Assembly: GCA_009380075.1 (NCBI GenBank)
Contig: WHSO01000018.1
Location: 1 to 50,056, forward strand
DNA length: 50,056 bases
DNA from: Alphaproteobacteria bacterium
Lineage (GTDB): Bacteria; Pseudomonadota; Alphaproteobacteria; SMXQ01
Direction of reading: 5' to 3'
Below are positions 1-8,243 of this stretch, in pieces (position 1 is the first letter of the stretch; each line of letters opens with the position of its first letter). A program made the translations under genes and the position numbers. The notes under the pieces were generated by a model. It worked only from the letters and a program-made list of their open reading frames with translations. It had not been told where the DNA came from and ran no database searches.

Positions 1-1
1 C

Positions 2-1084
2 ACCGATACCGTCGACCATCCGCGCTGGCGCGCCGCCTACCTGCGGGAGATGGAAGCGATGGCGCCGCGGCTCGCGGGGCGCGTGCCCGCCAGCCTGTTC
101 TTCGGCGGCGGCACGCCGTCGCTGATGGCGCCGGAAACCGTCGCCGCCGTCATCGACTGGGCACGGACCCTGTGGCCGGACGGGTGGCGGGCGGGCGGTC
201 CGGAGATCACGCTGGAGGCCAACCCGACCTCCATCGAGGCAACCAAGTTCGCCGTTTTCCGCGATGCCGGGGTCAATCGCGTCTCGGTCGGCATCCAGGC
301 GCTCGACGACGACGCGCTGCGCTTCCTCGGCCGTGAGCATTCGGCCGCCGAGGCCCTGGACGCGCTCGCCGTCGCGCGGGCGACGTTTTCTAGCGTCAAT
401 GCCGACATGATCTACGCCCGGCCCGGACAGGACACCGCGGAGTGGCGGGCGGAGCTCCGGCGCCTTACCGGACAGGGCCTCGGCCATGTGTCGCTCTATC
501 AGCTCACGATCGAGCGCGGCACACCGTTCTTCGGCCTGTACAACAAGGGCGCGTTCGCCCTGCCCGACGACGAGACCGCGGCGGCGCTGTACGAGGAAAC
601 CGGCGCGGTGCTCGCGGCGGAGGGGCTCGCGCCCTACGAGGTGTCGAACTACGCGCGGCCCGGCGAGGAATGCCGCCACAACCTGATCTACTGGCGCTAT
701 GGCGACTACCTCGGCATCGGGCCGGGGGCGCACGGCCGTATTCCCGACGCCGCCGGCCGTCCGGCCGCCACCGTCAACGCGCGGCGGCCCGCGGACTGGC
801 TCGAACGGGTCGAGGCCTCGGGGACGGGACTCACCGGGGAAACGCCGCTCGATCCGCGCGCGCGGCTCGAGGAAATGGTGATGATGGGCCTGCGCCTGGT
901 CGACGGCTTCGGCGAGGACGACATCGCGCGCATCGGTGCCGGCAGCATCGACCGCGCCTTCGATCCGGCGCGACTTGCACGCCTCGCCGCGGGCGGATTC
1001 ATCGCGCGCGAGGGCACGCGCCTCCGCGTCACCGGCGAGGGCCGGATGCGGCTCGATGCCGTCCTCGCCGAGCTCCTGGCCTGA
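2..1084 (+). CDS. hemW: HemW-like radical SAM heme chaperone, 5' end outside the window
   Basis: The reading frame is open from base 2, so the true start and the radical-SAM CxxxCxxC iron-sulfur motif lie upstream of the window. What is visible matches the rest of the oxygen-independent coproporphyrinogen oxidase-like family: FFGGGTPSL, the ITLEANPTSIE strand, GVNRVSVGIQALDD, the SLYQLTIERGTPF segment, YEVSNYARPGEECRHNLIYW and GIGPGAHGR. HemW proteins carry heme rather than oxidise coproporphyrinogen. The ELLA C-terminus and the wHTH-like tail after residue 270 are normal for the family. The gene converges on the lipoprotein gene with only 11 bases between the stops. HemW rather than HemN is inferred from neighbours (rsmI, yraN, gshB) typical of alphaproteobacterial hemW loci. 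Confidence 0.93.
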   Translation, partial: TDTVDHPRWRAAYLREMEAMAPRLAGRVPASLFFGGGTPSLMAPETVAAVIDWARTLWPDGWRAGGPEITLEANPTSIEATKFAVFRDAGVNRVSVGIQALDDDALRFLGREHSAAEALDALAVARATFSSVNADMIYARPGQDTAEWRAELRRLTGQGLGHVSLYQLTIERGTPFFGLYNKGAFALPDDETAAALYEETGAVLAAEGLAPYEVSNYARPGEECRHNLIYWRYGDYLGIGPGAHGRIPDAAGRPAATVNARRPADWLERVEASGTGLTGETPLDPRARLEEMVMMGLRLVDGFGEDDIARIGAGSIDRAFDPARLARLAAGGFIAREGTRLRVTGEGRMRLDAVLAELLA

Positions 1085-1095
1085 GCGCCAGAGGG

Positions 1096-2532
1096 TCAGT
1101 TGCCGGGCGCGCCGAAGGACGTCGGCGCCGGGCTCACCACGACGAAGCGGCGGTTCCGCACCTCCATCACCGCGAGGGCGCGTTCGACGAGGCCCGAGGG
1201 CAGCGGCCGGAAGATGCCGTCGACGCCGGCAAACCCGCTGGCCGCCGTCAGCGCGTCGACGGTGACGACCGATGGCGACGCAGGCGGCGGCAAACGGCCC
1301 CCGGCGGCCATCCGCGAAGCGGCACCCCGGCGCCGCACCAGCACCGCGGCAAGGGCGGTCGCATCGTAGGCGAGCGCGGCGATCCGGGACGGCGCCTCGC
1401 CATAGGTCTTGTTGTAGATGTCCTCGAAGGCGCGGCGCGCAGCGGGAGGCGCCGCTGGAAACCAGGCGCCGACCAGCGACGGTTCCGTTGCGACCGACGG
1501 ATCGTCCCATTGCGTGGTCCCAAGCATGCGGACCTTGCGCGGGTCGATGTCGTAGAACGCCAGCAAGGGCGCGATGGCATGGAGCGCGGCGCCGCCTTCG
1601 GGAATCAGCACTGCGTCGAAATCCACGTCGCCGAGGGTGTCGAGGTGCTGCAACTGCTTGAGCGCCTGCAACGACCCTGGATCGGTCTTGCCTTCGTATT
1701 TCTGCCGTTCCTCAAGCAGCAACCTGTGGCGGGCGTCGTAATTGGCGAGGCGGCGGATGATCGGGGTCAGCGTCTGCGTGTCGGCAACCGGATAGCGCAC
1801 GATATCGGCGAGGCCGACGCCGGTGGCCGCGGCGGTCGCGCGCAGGGTCTCCTCTACCCGGTCGCCGTAGGTGCCGTCGGGCAGGATCGCGGCGATGCGG
1901 CGGATGCCGCGCGAGGCGGCGAAAGCGGTGATGCGGCCGATCTGCGTTTCCGGCGTGAAGCCCATGACATAGACGCCGTTGCCGGCGACGGAGCGGTCGT
2001 TGGAGAACGACACCATTTGCACGCCCGCCTCGCGCGCCAGCGGCGTCGCCGCGGCGACGGCGGCGGAAAAGACGGGACCGAGGATGAGGTTCGCGCCGTC
2101 GTCGAGCGCGGTTCGCACCGCCGCCACGGCGCCGTCCGGGGTGCCGCGGGTGTCCACCGGCAACAGGGCGAAGGAATCGTCGGCGAGCGAGAACAGCGCA
2201 ATCTGCGCCGCGTTCAGCAGCGCCTGGCCGAGCCCCGCCTGCGGCCCCGACAGCGGTAGCAGGATCGCGACCTTGGTAATGGGCGCGGCTTCGGGCCGCG
2301 GCGTCAAGGGAACGGTCGGCAGTCCTCCGGGAACGGCCGCACCCTCCGGCGTGGTCACCGTCGGCGGCGCCTCCCTGGGAAGAGCGGCGACATCGGGCGC
2401 CGGTGGCGAAGGCTCTTGCCTGCTCCCGAACACGTCCATACCCTCGCAGGCGGCGAGCGGCAGAAGGGCGGCCGTGATCAGCAGCGGCAGACACCATCGG
2501 CGCAAGGCACGCGTGTATCGGGCAATGGGCAC
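1096..2532 (-). CDS. Penicillin-binding protein activator-like lipoprotein (LpoA/periplasmic-binding fold)
   Basis: The 478-residue product begins with a basic stretch, a hydrophobic core (LPLLITAALLPLAAC) and a lipobox ending at Cys29, so it should be a lipid-anchored envelope protein. A Pro-rich linker (about 40-85) leads into a type I periplasmic-binding fold: VAILLPLSGPQAGLGQALLNAAQ, LILGPVFSAAVAAA, VSFSNDRSVAGNGVYVMGF and AILPDGTYGDRV. Alphaproteobacterial proteins of this layout are annotated as penicillin-binding protein activators by likeness to LpoA, which stimulates PBP1A, but the E. coli N-terminal TPR domain is absent here, so the PBP target is inferred. It is divergent from rsmI, as in many alphaproteobacteria. 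A branched-chain amino-acid-binding role is less likely because no permease genes are nearby. Confidence 0.88.
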   Translation of the reverse strand: MPIARYTRALRRWCLPLLITAALLPLAACEGMDVFGSRQEPSPPAPDVAALPREAPPTVTTPEGAAVPGGLPTVPLTPRPEAAPITKVAILLPLSGPQAGLGQALLNAAQIALFSLADDSFALLPVDTRGTPDGAVAAVRTALDDGANLILGPVFSAAVAAATPLAREAGVQMVSFSNDRSVAGNGVYVMGFTPETQIGRITAFAASRGIRRIAAILPDGTYGDRVEETLRATAAATGVGLADIVRYPVADTQTLTPIIRRLANYDARHRLLLEERQKYEGKTDPGSLQALKQLQHLDTLGDVDFDAVLIPEGGAALHAIAPLLAFYDIDPRKVRMLGTTQWDDPSVATEPSLVGAWFPAAPPAARRAFEDIYNKTYGEAPSRIAALAYDATALAAVLVRRRGAASRMAAGGRLPPPASPSVVTVDALTAASGFAGVDGIFRPLPSGLVERALAVMEVRNRRFVVVSPAPTSFGAPGN

Positions 2533-2681
2533 GGGACGACCCTTGAACAGTGAGACCCTGGTGCGGCGCGGGTGCGGGGCGCCGCGGCGGCACGAACGCC
2601 ACCGTCATCATGCGCGACAGGGTAGTCGCGCTGCTCCGACAAGTAAACCGCGCGCCGGAAACGGCGAAACGGGTAACGAAA

Positions 2682-3557
2682 ATGAAACCATCCGCCGATG
2701 ACGGCACGCCCCTGGCGCCGGGGCTTTATCTTGTCGCAACACCCATCGGTAATCTTGGCGACATGTCCCTGCGCGCACTGTCGGTGCTCCGCCGTGCCGA
2801 CGTGATCGCCTGCGAGGACAGCCGCGTGACGCGTAAGCTGCTGTCCGCCTACGGCATCGCCACGCCGCTGACGCCCTATCACGACCACAACGCCGCCCGC
2901 GCGCGTCCCGGTCTGATCCGCCGCATGCGCGACGGCGCGGCGGCGGCGCTGGTGTCCGACGCCGGCATGCCGCTCGTATCGGACCCCGGGTACAAGCTGG
3001 TCACAGCGGCCCGGGACGCGGGGATCGCCGTCACGGCAGTTCCCGGACCCTCGGCCGCCGTGACCGCGCTGGTCCTGTCGGGCCTGCCCTGCGACGCCTT
3101 TTTCTTCGCCGGATTCGCCCCGCCGCGAAGCGCGGCGCGCAAGCGGGCGCTGGCGGCGCTGGCGGCGGTGCCCGGGAGCCTCGTCTTTTACGAATCGGCG
3201 CAGCGCCTGCCCGATTTCCTCGCCGACGCGGCGGAGGTGCTGGGCAGCCGGCCCGCCGCCGTCTGCCGTGAGCTCACCAAGCTGCACGAGGAGGTCGCGC
3301 GCGATACCCTCAAGGCGCTGGCGGCGCGGTACCGCGCCGAAGGACCACCCAGAGGGGAGATCGTCGTCGTCGTCGCCCCGCCCGGTGCCGGCGACGCCGA
3401 AGCGACGGAGGGACGGCTCGATGCCGCCCTCGGCGAGGCCCTGGCCCGCCAGACCCTGCGCGACGCCGTCGACGCGGTGGCGGCCGAGACCGGCCTTCCC
3501 CGTCGCCGCGTGTACGCCCGCGCCCTCGAGCTGGGCGGCCGGGCCAAGGACCGATGA
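2682..3557 (+). CDS. rsmI: 16S rRNA (cytidine-1402-2'-O)-methyltransferase RsmI
   Basis: RsmI methylates the ribose of C1402 in the ribosomal decoding centre using S-adenosylmethionine. The SAM-binding tetrapyrrole-methylase fold is recognisable from LYLVATPIGNLGDMSLRAL near the start, IACEDSRVTRKLL, the YHDHN motif, VSDAGMPLVSDPGYKLV, VPGPSAAVTALVLSGLP and FYESAQRLPDFL. I chose the ATG at 2682 because homology starts a few residues later; the frame stays open upstream to an earlier ATG at 2610 and to 2550. The product is 291 residues, the family's usual length. The stop overlaps the yraN start in an ATGA junction, so the two are translationally coupled, and the gene diverges from the lipoprotein gene. 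Confidence 0.96.
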   Translation: MKPSADDGTPLAPGLYLVATPIGNLGDMSLRALSVLRRADVIACEDSRVTRKLLSAYGIATPLTPYHDHNAARARPGLIRRMRDGAAAALVSDAGMPLVSDPGYKLVTAARDAGIAVTAVPGPSAAVTALVLSGLPCDAFFFAGFAPPRSAARKRALAALAAVPGSLVFYESAQRLPDFLADAAEVLGSRPAAVCRELTKLHEEVARDTLKALAARYRAEGPPRGEIVVVVAPPGAGDAEATEGRLDAALGEALARQTLRDAVDAVAAETGLPRRRVYARALELGGRAKDR

Positions 3558-3922
3558 CCGCGCCCGGCGCCGGCCGGCGGCGGACGCTGCGCCGCGGCGC
3601 CCGTGCCGAGGCCGCGGCGGCGCTCTGGCTCCAACTGAAGGGGTACGGCATCGTCGCGCGGCGCTTTGCCTGCCGCACCGGCGAGATCGACCTGATCGCG
3701 CGCCGCGGTGCCGTCCTCGCCTTTGTCGAGGTGAAATTGCGCGATGACGCCGCCGCGGCGGCGGAGGCCATAACGGCCGGCAAGCGCGCCCGCATCGTCT
3801 CGGCCGCGCGCCACTGGCTCGCGGCGCATCCCGACGACGCCGGGCGCGCCTGTCGCTTCGACGCCGTCCTGATACGGCCGTGGCGGCCGCCGGTGCATAT
3901 CGAGGATGCGTGGCGGGTCTGA
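3554..3922 (+). CDS. yraN: YraN family protein (UPF0102, nuclease-like fold)
   Basis: The 122-residue product has the UPF0102 signature: RRGARAEAAAALWL near the start, the GYGIVARRFACRTGEIDLIARRG core and LAFVEVKLRDD, where E, D and the EVK triad resemble the PD-(D/E)xK nuclease active site. The biochemical role of the family is not settled; it is known as a neighbour of rsmI, and a Holliday-junction-resolvase-like fold is proposed. It starts inside the rsmI stop codon (ATGA overlap at 3554-3557), which fixes the start. There are about 90 bases to the next gene. Confidence 0.93.
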   Translation: MTAPGAGRRRTLRRGARAEAAAALWLQLKGYGIVARRFACRTGEIDLIARRGAVLAFVEVKLRDDAAAAAEAITAGKRARIVSAARHWLAAHPDDAGRACRFDAVLIRPWRPPVHIEDAWRV

Positions 3923-4014
3923 GTCCGTCCCGCGCGACACGGGTTCTGGACAAGACGTGCCGAGTTGAGTCTAATTGCCCCGTCCGTTCGTCGCCATTTG
4001 CGGAGGCCCGCCGT

Positions 4015-4653
4015 ATGACATCCCAATCTTCCGGAATCCGGAACCCCAAGGCCCGCGTGCGGGCGCGCGGGGTGATCGCCGCATGCGCCGCGGCGGCGCT
4101 GTTCGCACTCGGCGGTTGTGCCGGAGCGGTGGTCGGCGCCGGCGCCACGGCAGGGACGGCCGCGGTTCAGGAACGGGGACTCGACGGAGCGATCGTCGAT
4201 GCGCGTATCCAGGCGACGCTCAACAACGGCTGGCTGGAATACGACAAGAGCCTGTTTCCGCACCTGGCAAGCTCGGTCTACGAAGGCCGCGTGCTCCTGA
4301 CCGGCGTGGTCAAGACCGAGGATCAGCGCGGCGAGATCGTGCGCCAGGCCCATGTCATACGCGGCGTGCGCGAGGTCATTAACGAAATCCTCGTCGATCC
4401 CAGCGGCACAACCGGCACCTTTGCGCGCGACTCGTGGATATCGACTCAATTGCGGACGAAACTGCTGTTCGACCGGGATGTCCTTGCCATAAATTATTCG
4501 GTGGAGACGGTGCGACATACCGTCTACCTGTTCGGCATCGCGCAGGACAAGCAGGAGCTCGACCGCGTGATCAATTACGCCCGCAATACCGAATACGTTT
4601 CGCGCGTGGTGAATCACGTCCTGCTCAAGACCGACCCGAGGCGGCGTGCATGA
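4015..4653 (+). CDS. BON-domain lipoprotein (OsmY/DolP-like)
   Basis: The start at 4015 has a GGAG ribosome-binding site at about 4002-4005. The product has a basic N-terminus, a hydrophobic stretch and a lipobox LGGC around residue 27, followed by a Gly/Ala-rich linker, so it is probably anchored in the outer membrane. Two BON domains follow: LDGAIVDARIQATLNNGW...VYEGRVLLTGVVKTEDQR...VREVINEI, then SWISTQLRTKLLF...YSVETVRHTVYLFGIAQDKQELDRVINYAR. BON domains bind phospholipid and help maintain the outer membrane, as in DolP. The stop overlaps the next gene in an ATGA junction. It differs from periplasmic OsmY by the lipid anchor and is closer to DolP, though orthology is inferred. Confidence 0.92.
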   Translation: MTSQSSGIRNPKARVRARGVIAACAAAALFALGGCAGAVVGAGATAGTAAVQERGLDGAIVDARIQATLNNGWLEYDKSLFPHLASSVYEGRVLLTGVVKTEDQRGEIVRQAHVIRGVREVINEILVDPSGTTGTFARDSWISTQLRTKLLFDRDVLAINYSVETVRHTVYLFGIAQDKQELDRVINYARNTEYVSRVVNHVLLKTDPRRRA

Positions 4654-5513
4654 GCGGCAGCGCTGAAAGGGCCGAGACCGGCACGCCGGCGGACGACGCA
4701 ACGGCGTTGCTGCGGGGAATCGGCCAGGCACCGTCGGCTCCGTTCGATATCGCCGAGGCGGCGCTGGCACTGGCCGCCCTCGACCGGCCGCAGGTGGCGC
4801 TCGACCGTTACCGGCTCCATCTCGCCGATATCGCGAGGACCGTCACCGAGGCGGCGGAGGACGGCAACTACACCGCCGCGGGCCGGGTTACGATGCTGAC
4901 CGCCGTCCTGCATCGGCGGGAGGGCTACCGCGGCGACGCGGACACATACGACGACCTGCAGAACGCCAACCTGATGCGGGTGATCGACCGGCGTCGCGGC
5001 CTGCCGGTGGCGCTCGGCATCCTCTACCTGCACGCCGCCCGCGCGCAGGGCTGGCGCGCACACGGGCTGGCGTTTCCCGGGCACTTCCTCATCGCCCTCG
5101 ACGCCGGGACCCAACGGATGGTGCTCGATCCGTTCTCGGGAAAGCCGGTGGCGGGCGCGAGCGCGCTGCGCGTGCTGCTCAAGTCCGTCGTCGGCGCGGG
5201 CGCGGAGCTGACGCCCGATTGCTACACCATCCTCGACGACCGGCGGGTGCTGCTGCGCCTTCTCAACAACATCAAGACCAGGCTCGCCGCCCAGGGCCAG
5301 TTCCGCAAGGCGGTGGCGGTGACCGAGAGGATGCTGCTGATCGTGCCCGAGGAAACCTCGCTGTATCGCGAGCTCGGCGTCTTCCATGCCGAGGCCGGCA
5401 ACCTCAAGGCCGCGATCGAGGCGCTCGACACCTTCGTCGCCACCACCCGCGATGAAGAGGCCCGTCACATCGCCGCGGCGCTGGCACAGAAGATCGCGGC
5501 GCGGCTGAACTGA
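4650..5513 (+). CDS. SirB1 family protein (transglutaminase-like with TPR tail)
   Basis: The 287-residue product carries the SirB1/transglutaminase-like core: YDDLQNANLMRVIDRRRGLPVALGILYLHAARAQGWRAHGLAFPGHFLIAL, with the His of PGHF in the usual place. A TPR-like C-terminal part contains VLLRLLNNIKTRLAAQGQFRKAVAVTERMLLIVPEE and LYRELGVFHAEAGNLKAAIEALDTFV. The residue at the position of the transglutaminase Cys appears to be replaced (RGLPVAL), as is normal in this family, so enzymatic activity is doubtful. Its ATG overlaps the stop of the BON gene, suggesting co-translation. The frame is open further upstream (to 4434), but that part lies inside the BON gene and is not needed. Confidence 0.9.
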   Translation: MSGSAERAETGTPADDATALLRGIGQAPSAPFDIAEAALALAALDRPQVALDRYRLHLADIARTVTEAAEDGNYTAAGRVTMLTAVLHRREGYRGDADTYDDLQNANLMRVIDRRRGLPVALGILYLHAARAQGWRAHGLAFPGHFLIALDAGTQRMVLDPFSGKPVAGASALRVLLKSVVGAGAELTPDCYTILDDRRVLLRLLNNIKTRLAAQGQFRKAVAVTERMLLIVPEETSLYRELGVFHAEAGNLKAAIEALDTFVATTRDEEARHIAAALAQKIAARLN

Positions 5514-5594
5514 CGCATTTTGCGCCGTCCGCACGGCGGCCATGTTAGGCTGCACCGTGAAAAATCCGTCCGGTAGTCCTTTCCCTGGAGACCC

Positions 5595-6560
5595 ATGTCG
5601 CTCGCCGTCGCCTTTCAGATGGACCCGCTCGAGCGGATCGACCCGAATGCGGATTCGACCTTCATGCTGGCGCTCGAGGCGATCAAGCGCCGGCACGCGC
5701 TCTATCACTACCTGCCGCAGAACCTGTCGCTGACCCAGGGGCGCGTCACCGCGCGGGCGCGACCCTTCACGGTGAGCCGCGACGGGGCACAACCATTTAC
5801 CGTCGGCGCGGAGGAGGTCATCGATCTCGCCGCCCTCGACGTGGTGCTGATGCGCCAGGACCCGCCCTTCGACATGGCCTACATCACCGCGACGCATCTT
5901 CTGGAGCACGTCCATCCCGACACCCTGGTGGTCAACGACCCGGTGCGGGTGCGCAACGCACCGGAGAAGCTGTTCGTCACCCATTTCGCCGAACTGATGC
6001 CGCCGACGCTGATCTCGTCGGACCGTGCGTCGATCCTCGAGTTCCGCGACAAGCATCGCGACATCATCGTCAAGCCTCTGTTCGGCAACGGCGGCGCCGG
6101 CGTCTTCCACATCGGGGCCGGGGACGAGAACCTGAACGCGCTGCTGGAGCTGTTCACCCAGCTCTACCGCGAGCCCGTGGTGGTGCAGAAATACCTGCCC
6201 GAGGTGCGCAAGGGCGACAAGCGCATCATCCTGATCGAGGGCGAGGCGGTGGGCGCGATCAACCGCGTTCCCGCGGCGGGCGAGGCGCGGGCCAATCTTC
6301 ATGTCGGCGGGCGGGCGGAGAAATCGGGCCTGACCTCGCGCGAGCGCGACATCTGCGCGTCGATCGGGCCGACCCTGCGCGACCACGGCCTCGTCTTCGT
6401 CGGAATCGACGTGATCGGCGACTACATGACCGAGATCAACGTCACCTCGCCCACCGGCATCCAGGAGATCAACCGCTTCGACGGCACCAGTCTCGAGGCC
6501 GGCATCTGGGATGCGATCGAGGCCCGCGTCGCCGAGGCGCATCCGCGGCGAATCCGATGA
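5595..6560 (+). CDS. gshB: Glutathione synthetase
   Basis: GshB joins gamma-glutamylcysteine and glycine with ATP to make glutathione. The 321-residue length is standard. The N-terminal prokaryotic GSH-S domain begins at [32 protein letters not shown]-grasp elements follow, with [15 protein letters not shown] (glycine-rich loop), [42 protein letters not shown] and the Mg-binding end [19 protein letters not shown]. The start codon is preceded by a GGAG-like sequence near 5586. It probably belongs to the run of genes starting at rsmI, 81 bases behind the SirB1-like gene. The stop overlaps a small basic ORF. Confidence 0.97.
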   Translation: MSLAVAFQMDPLERIDPNADSTFMLALEAIKRRHALYHYLPQNLSLTQGRVTARARPFTVSRDGAQPFTVGAEEVIDLAALDVVLMRQDPPFDMAYITATHLLEHVHPDTLVVNDPVRVRNAPEKLFVTHFAELMPPTLISSDRASILEFRDKHRDIIVKPLFGNGGAGVFHIGAGDENLNALLELFTQLYREPVVVQKYLPEVRKGDKRIILIEGEAVGAINRVPAAGEARANLHVGGRAEKSGLTSRERDICASIGPTLRDHGLVFVGIDVIGDYMTEINVTSPTGIQEINRFDGTSLEAGIWDAIEARVAEAHPRRIR

Positions 6561-6745
6561 CCTTGCCGCGGATCCCGCGGCGATCGGGGAGTCCGGAAAC
6601 GCGCACGCCCCGGGCCCCGCCGCCAGAGGCGCCGTCGCGCCATCGCTACCGGCGGAGCGTGGGATTCCACCGTCCCTATACCTGGATCCGCATCGTGCTG
6701 CGCGTGGTGCGCGGTCTGTTGCGGCTGCGGCGGGGCCGCTTCTGA
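6557..6745 (+). CDS. Small Arg-rich hypothetical protein
   Basis: The ATG overlaps the gshB stop in an ATGA junction, the same coupling used by the genes upstream. The 62-residue product is Pro/Arg-rich in its first half and ends in an amphipathic basic segment ([18 protein letters not shown]). Third codon positions are strongly G/C, as expected for a coding frame here, but the overlapping frame is also open because of the base composition. I recognise no family. It could be a real small membrane-associated or nucleic-acid-binding protein, or simply an open frame. Confidence 0.4.
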   Translation: MTLPRIPRRSGSPETRTPRAPPPEAPSRHRYRRSVGFHRPYTWIRIVLRVVRGLLRLRRGRF

Positions 6746-6867
6746 CGGCGCGAATATACCGGCAATTCAATTGCTTCGAGGGAGGCCGCGGAATCCGGGC
6801 GGTCATTCGTGCCTGTCATGCTAGCCTTGCGTCTTGTCGGTCCATGCCACGGGGAGCAACGACCGTC

Positions 6868-7260
6868 ATGACATGGCGCACCGGATTTGCCGTCGTCGCG
6901 CTGGCCCTGTTTGCGCTGGGCACGGCCGGCACCGGTGTGTCCCCCGCCGGGACGTTGGTGCCCGGTGCGGCGGCATCCGGACCAACCGACGGCGCGCCCG
7001 ACGCCCTTTCACGCATCTCACGCATCGACCCGTTCGGCCCCGCCGCGGTCACCAACGGTGCGAAGCCGGCCGGCGCGTTCCGGGTCGGCCCCGGCAACGC
7101 CTTCGCCAGCGAAGACAGCGCCGGCGATGACGGCCCCGGTGCGGCCGGCACCGCGACAATCCCGCGCGACCGGTCGTTCACGGCCATTTACGACGAAGAC
7201 CAGGCCTTCGCCGCGCGCTCCTTCCTGGTCCCTCCCGCAACAGGCCCGCCCGCCGCCTGA
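6868..7260 (+). CDS. Secreted Ala/Gly-rich hypothetical protein
   Basis: The ATG at 6868 has a GGGGAG ribosome-binding site at 6851-6856. The first 25 residues look like a Sec signal peptide (MTWRTGFAVVALALFALGTAG), with possible cleavage near the Gly/Thr-rich stretch. The mature part is low-complexity Ala, Gly, Pro and Asp with a more ordered end (DRSFTAIYDEDQAFAARSFLVPP). I recognise no family. It stands alone about 120 bases after the previous ORF. An in-frame ATG at 6844 is possible but poorly spaced for ribosome binding. Confidence 0.5.
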   Translation: MTWRTGFAVVALALFALGTAGTGVSPAGTLVPGAAASGPTDGAPDALSRISRIDPFGPAAVTNGAKPAGAFRVGPGNAFASEDSAGDDGPGAAGTATIPRDRSFTAIYDEDQAFAARSFLVPPATGPPAA

Positions 7261-7368
7261 TCCCGGCAACGGACAGATCCATCAATATCGCGCCCCGAGG
7301 CGCCGCCGCCGCGCGAATGCCGTCGCGGGGGCCGCGCCACCGGTGCGATCCGAAGAAGGAATGCGAAC

Positions 7369-7500
7369 ATGAGTTCGACAAACGAGCCCGGCACGGACGC
7401 GCGGGTCAAGCATCACCCGCCCTCGCGGCCGGGCATCAAGTTCGTCCTCTGCGTCATCGCCGTAGCCATCGCCGTGGCGGTGCTCATCCTGCGCAACTGA
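7369..7500 (+). CDS. 43-residue single-pass membrane protein
   Basis: This short gene reads M-SSTNEPGTDARVKHHPPS, a basic RPGIK junction, then a hydrophobic helix (FVLCVIAVAIAVAVLILRN) that ends the protein. A purine-rich AAGAAGGA ribosome-binding site ends 8 bases before the ATG. The layout, a short polar cytoplasmic head and one C-terminal membrane helix, is that of many bacterial small membrane proteins, which usually act by binding a larger membrane partner. I do not recognise the family. It sits alone between the secreted protein and the VOC gene. Confidence 0.65.
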   Translation: MSSTNEPGTDARVKHHPPSRPGIKFVLCVIAVAIAVAVLILRN

Positions 7501-7675
7501 CCGATGGGCCGGTGGCGGCGGCAGGTATCCGCCGCCGCCGGTCCCACGCGCCGGCGACAGCCGCCCGCAAGCGCATATCCCCTTAGGCACCCCCTCGCTC
7601 GACTCGTTCCGGTGCCGCCGGTAGGATCACCGGCTTCGGGCATGGAACGGCGGTCACCGCGGCGAAGGAGGGACC

Positions 7676-8152
7676 ATGGCAATGAAAGTTACCCAGCATC
7701 TCTGGTTCGAGAAAGACATGGAGGCCGCCATCGGCTTCTACACGTCTCTCATTCCCGAGTCGTCGGTCCATTGGGTCTCGGCGGTGCCCGCCGACAATCC
7801 CAGCGGGCCCGCGGGCAGCGTCCGGATCGCCGCCTTCACGCTCGGCGACCAACGCTACATGGCGATCGAGGCGGGCCCCCTCGATCCGTTCAACCACAGC
7901 TTCTCGATCATGGTCGAATGCGACACCCAGGCAGAGATCGACCGCCTGTGGGACGCGCTGAAGGAAGGCGGCGCGACGGAGCAGTGCGGCTGGCTGCGGG
8001 ACCGCTGGGGACTAAGCTGGCAAATCGCACCCAAGCGGCTCGGCGAGCTCATGACCGGTCCCGATCACAACAAGGCCAGGCGGGTCACAGAGGCAATGCT
8101 CAAGATGGTCAAGCTCGACATCGCCGCCCTGGAAGCGGCGGCACGGGACTGA
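7676..8152 (+). CDS. VOC family protein (PhnB / 3-demethylubiquinone methyltransferase-like)
   Basis: The 158-residue product has the glyoxalase/bleomycin-resistance (VOC) fold in the PhnB-like subgroup: VTQHLWFEKDMEAAIGFYTSLIPES, FTLGDQRYMAIEAGP, FNHSFSIMVECDTQAEIDRLWDALKEGG, QCGWLRDRWGLSWQIAPKRL and a C-terminal MLKMVKLDIAALEAA. Members bind a metal and a small substrate, but PhnB-like proteins have no settled reaction. The likely start is the ATG at 7676, with a GGAGGGACC ribosome-binding site just before it; the ATG at 7682 is an alternative. Confidence 0.9.
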   Translation: MAMKVTQHLWFEKDMEAAIGFYTSLIPESSVHWVSAVPADNPSGPAGSVRIAAFTLGDQRYMAIEAGPLDPFNHSFSIMVECDTQAEIDRLWDALKEGGATEQCGWLRDRWGLSWQIAPKRLGELMTGPDHNKARRVTEAMLKMVKLDIAALEAAARD

Positions 8153-8243
8153 ACGGGTCCGGGCTGAAACGGGCCGTCCGGCGGCGGGGCTACTCGGAAA
8201 ATTCCGCGAGCACGTGAGCATGTGAAAGAGGAAGCGGGGGGAC

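Noticed and set aside
442-2259. A 605-residue plus-strand open frame over hemW and the lipoprotein gene
   Set aside because: Arg/Ala/Gly-rich low-complexity product in high-GC DNA, and both overlapped genes have clear families on other frames. It is a composition shadow.
4614-6806. A 730-residue minus-strand frame opposite the SirB1-like gene and gshB
   Set aside because: The plus strand encodes recognised proteins with operon-like overlaps; the antisense product has no recognisable pattern.
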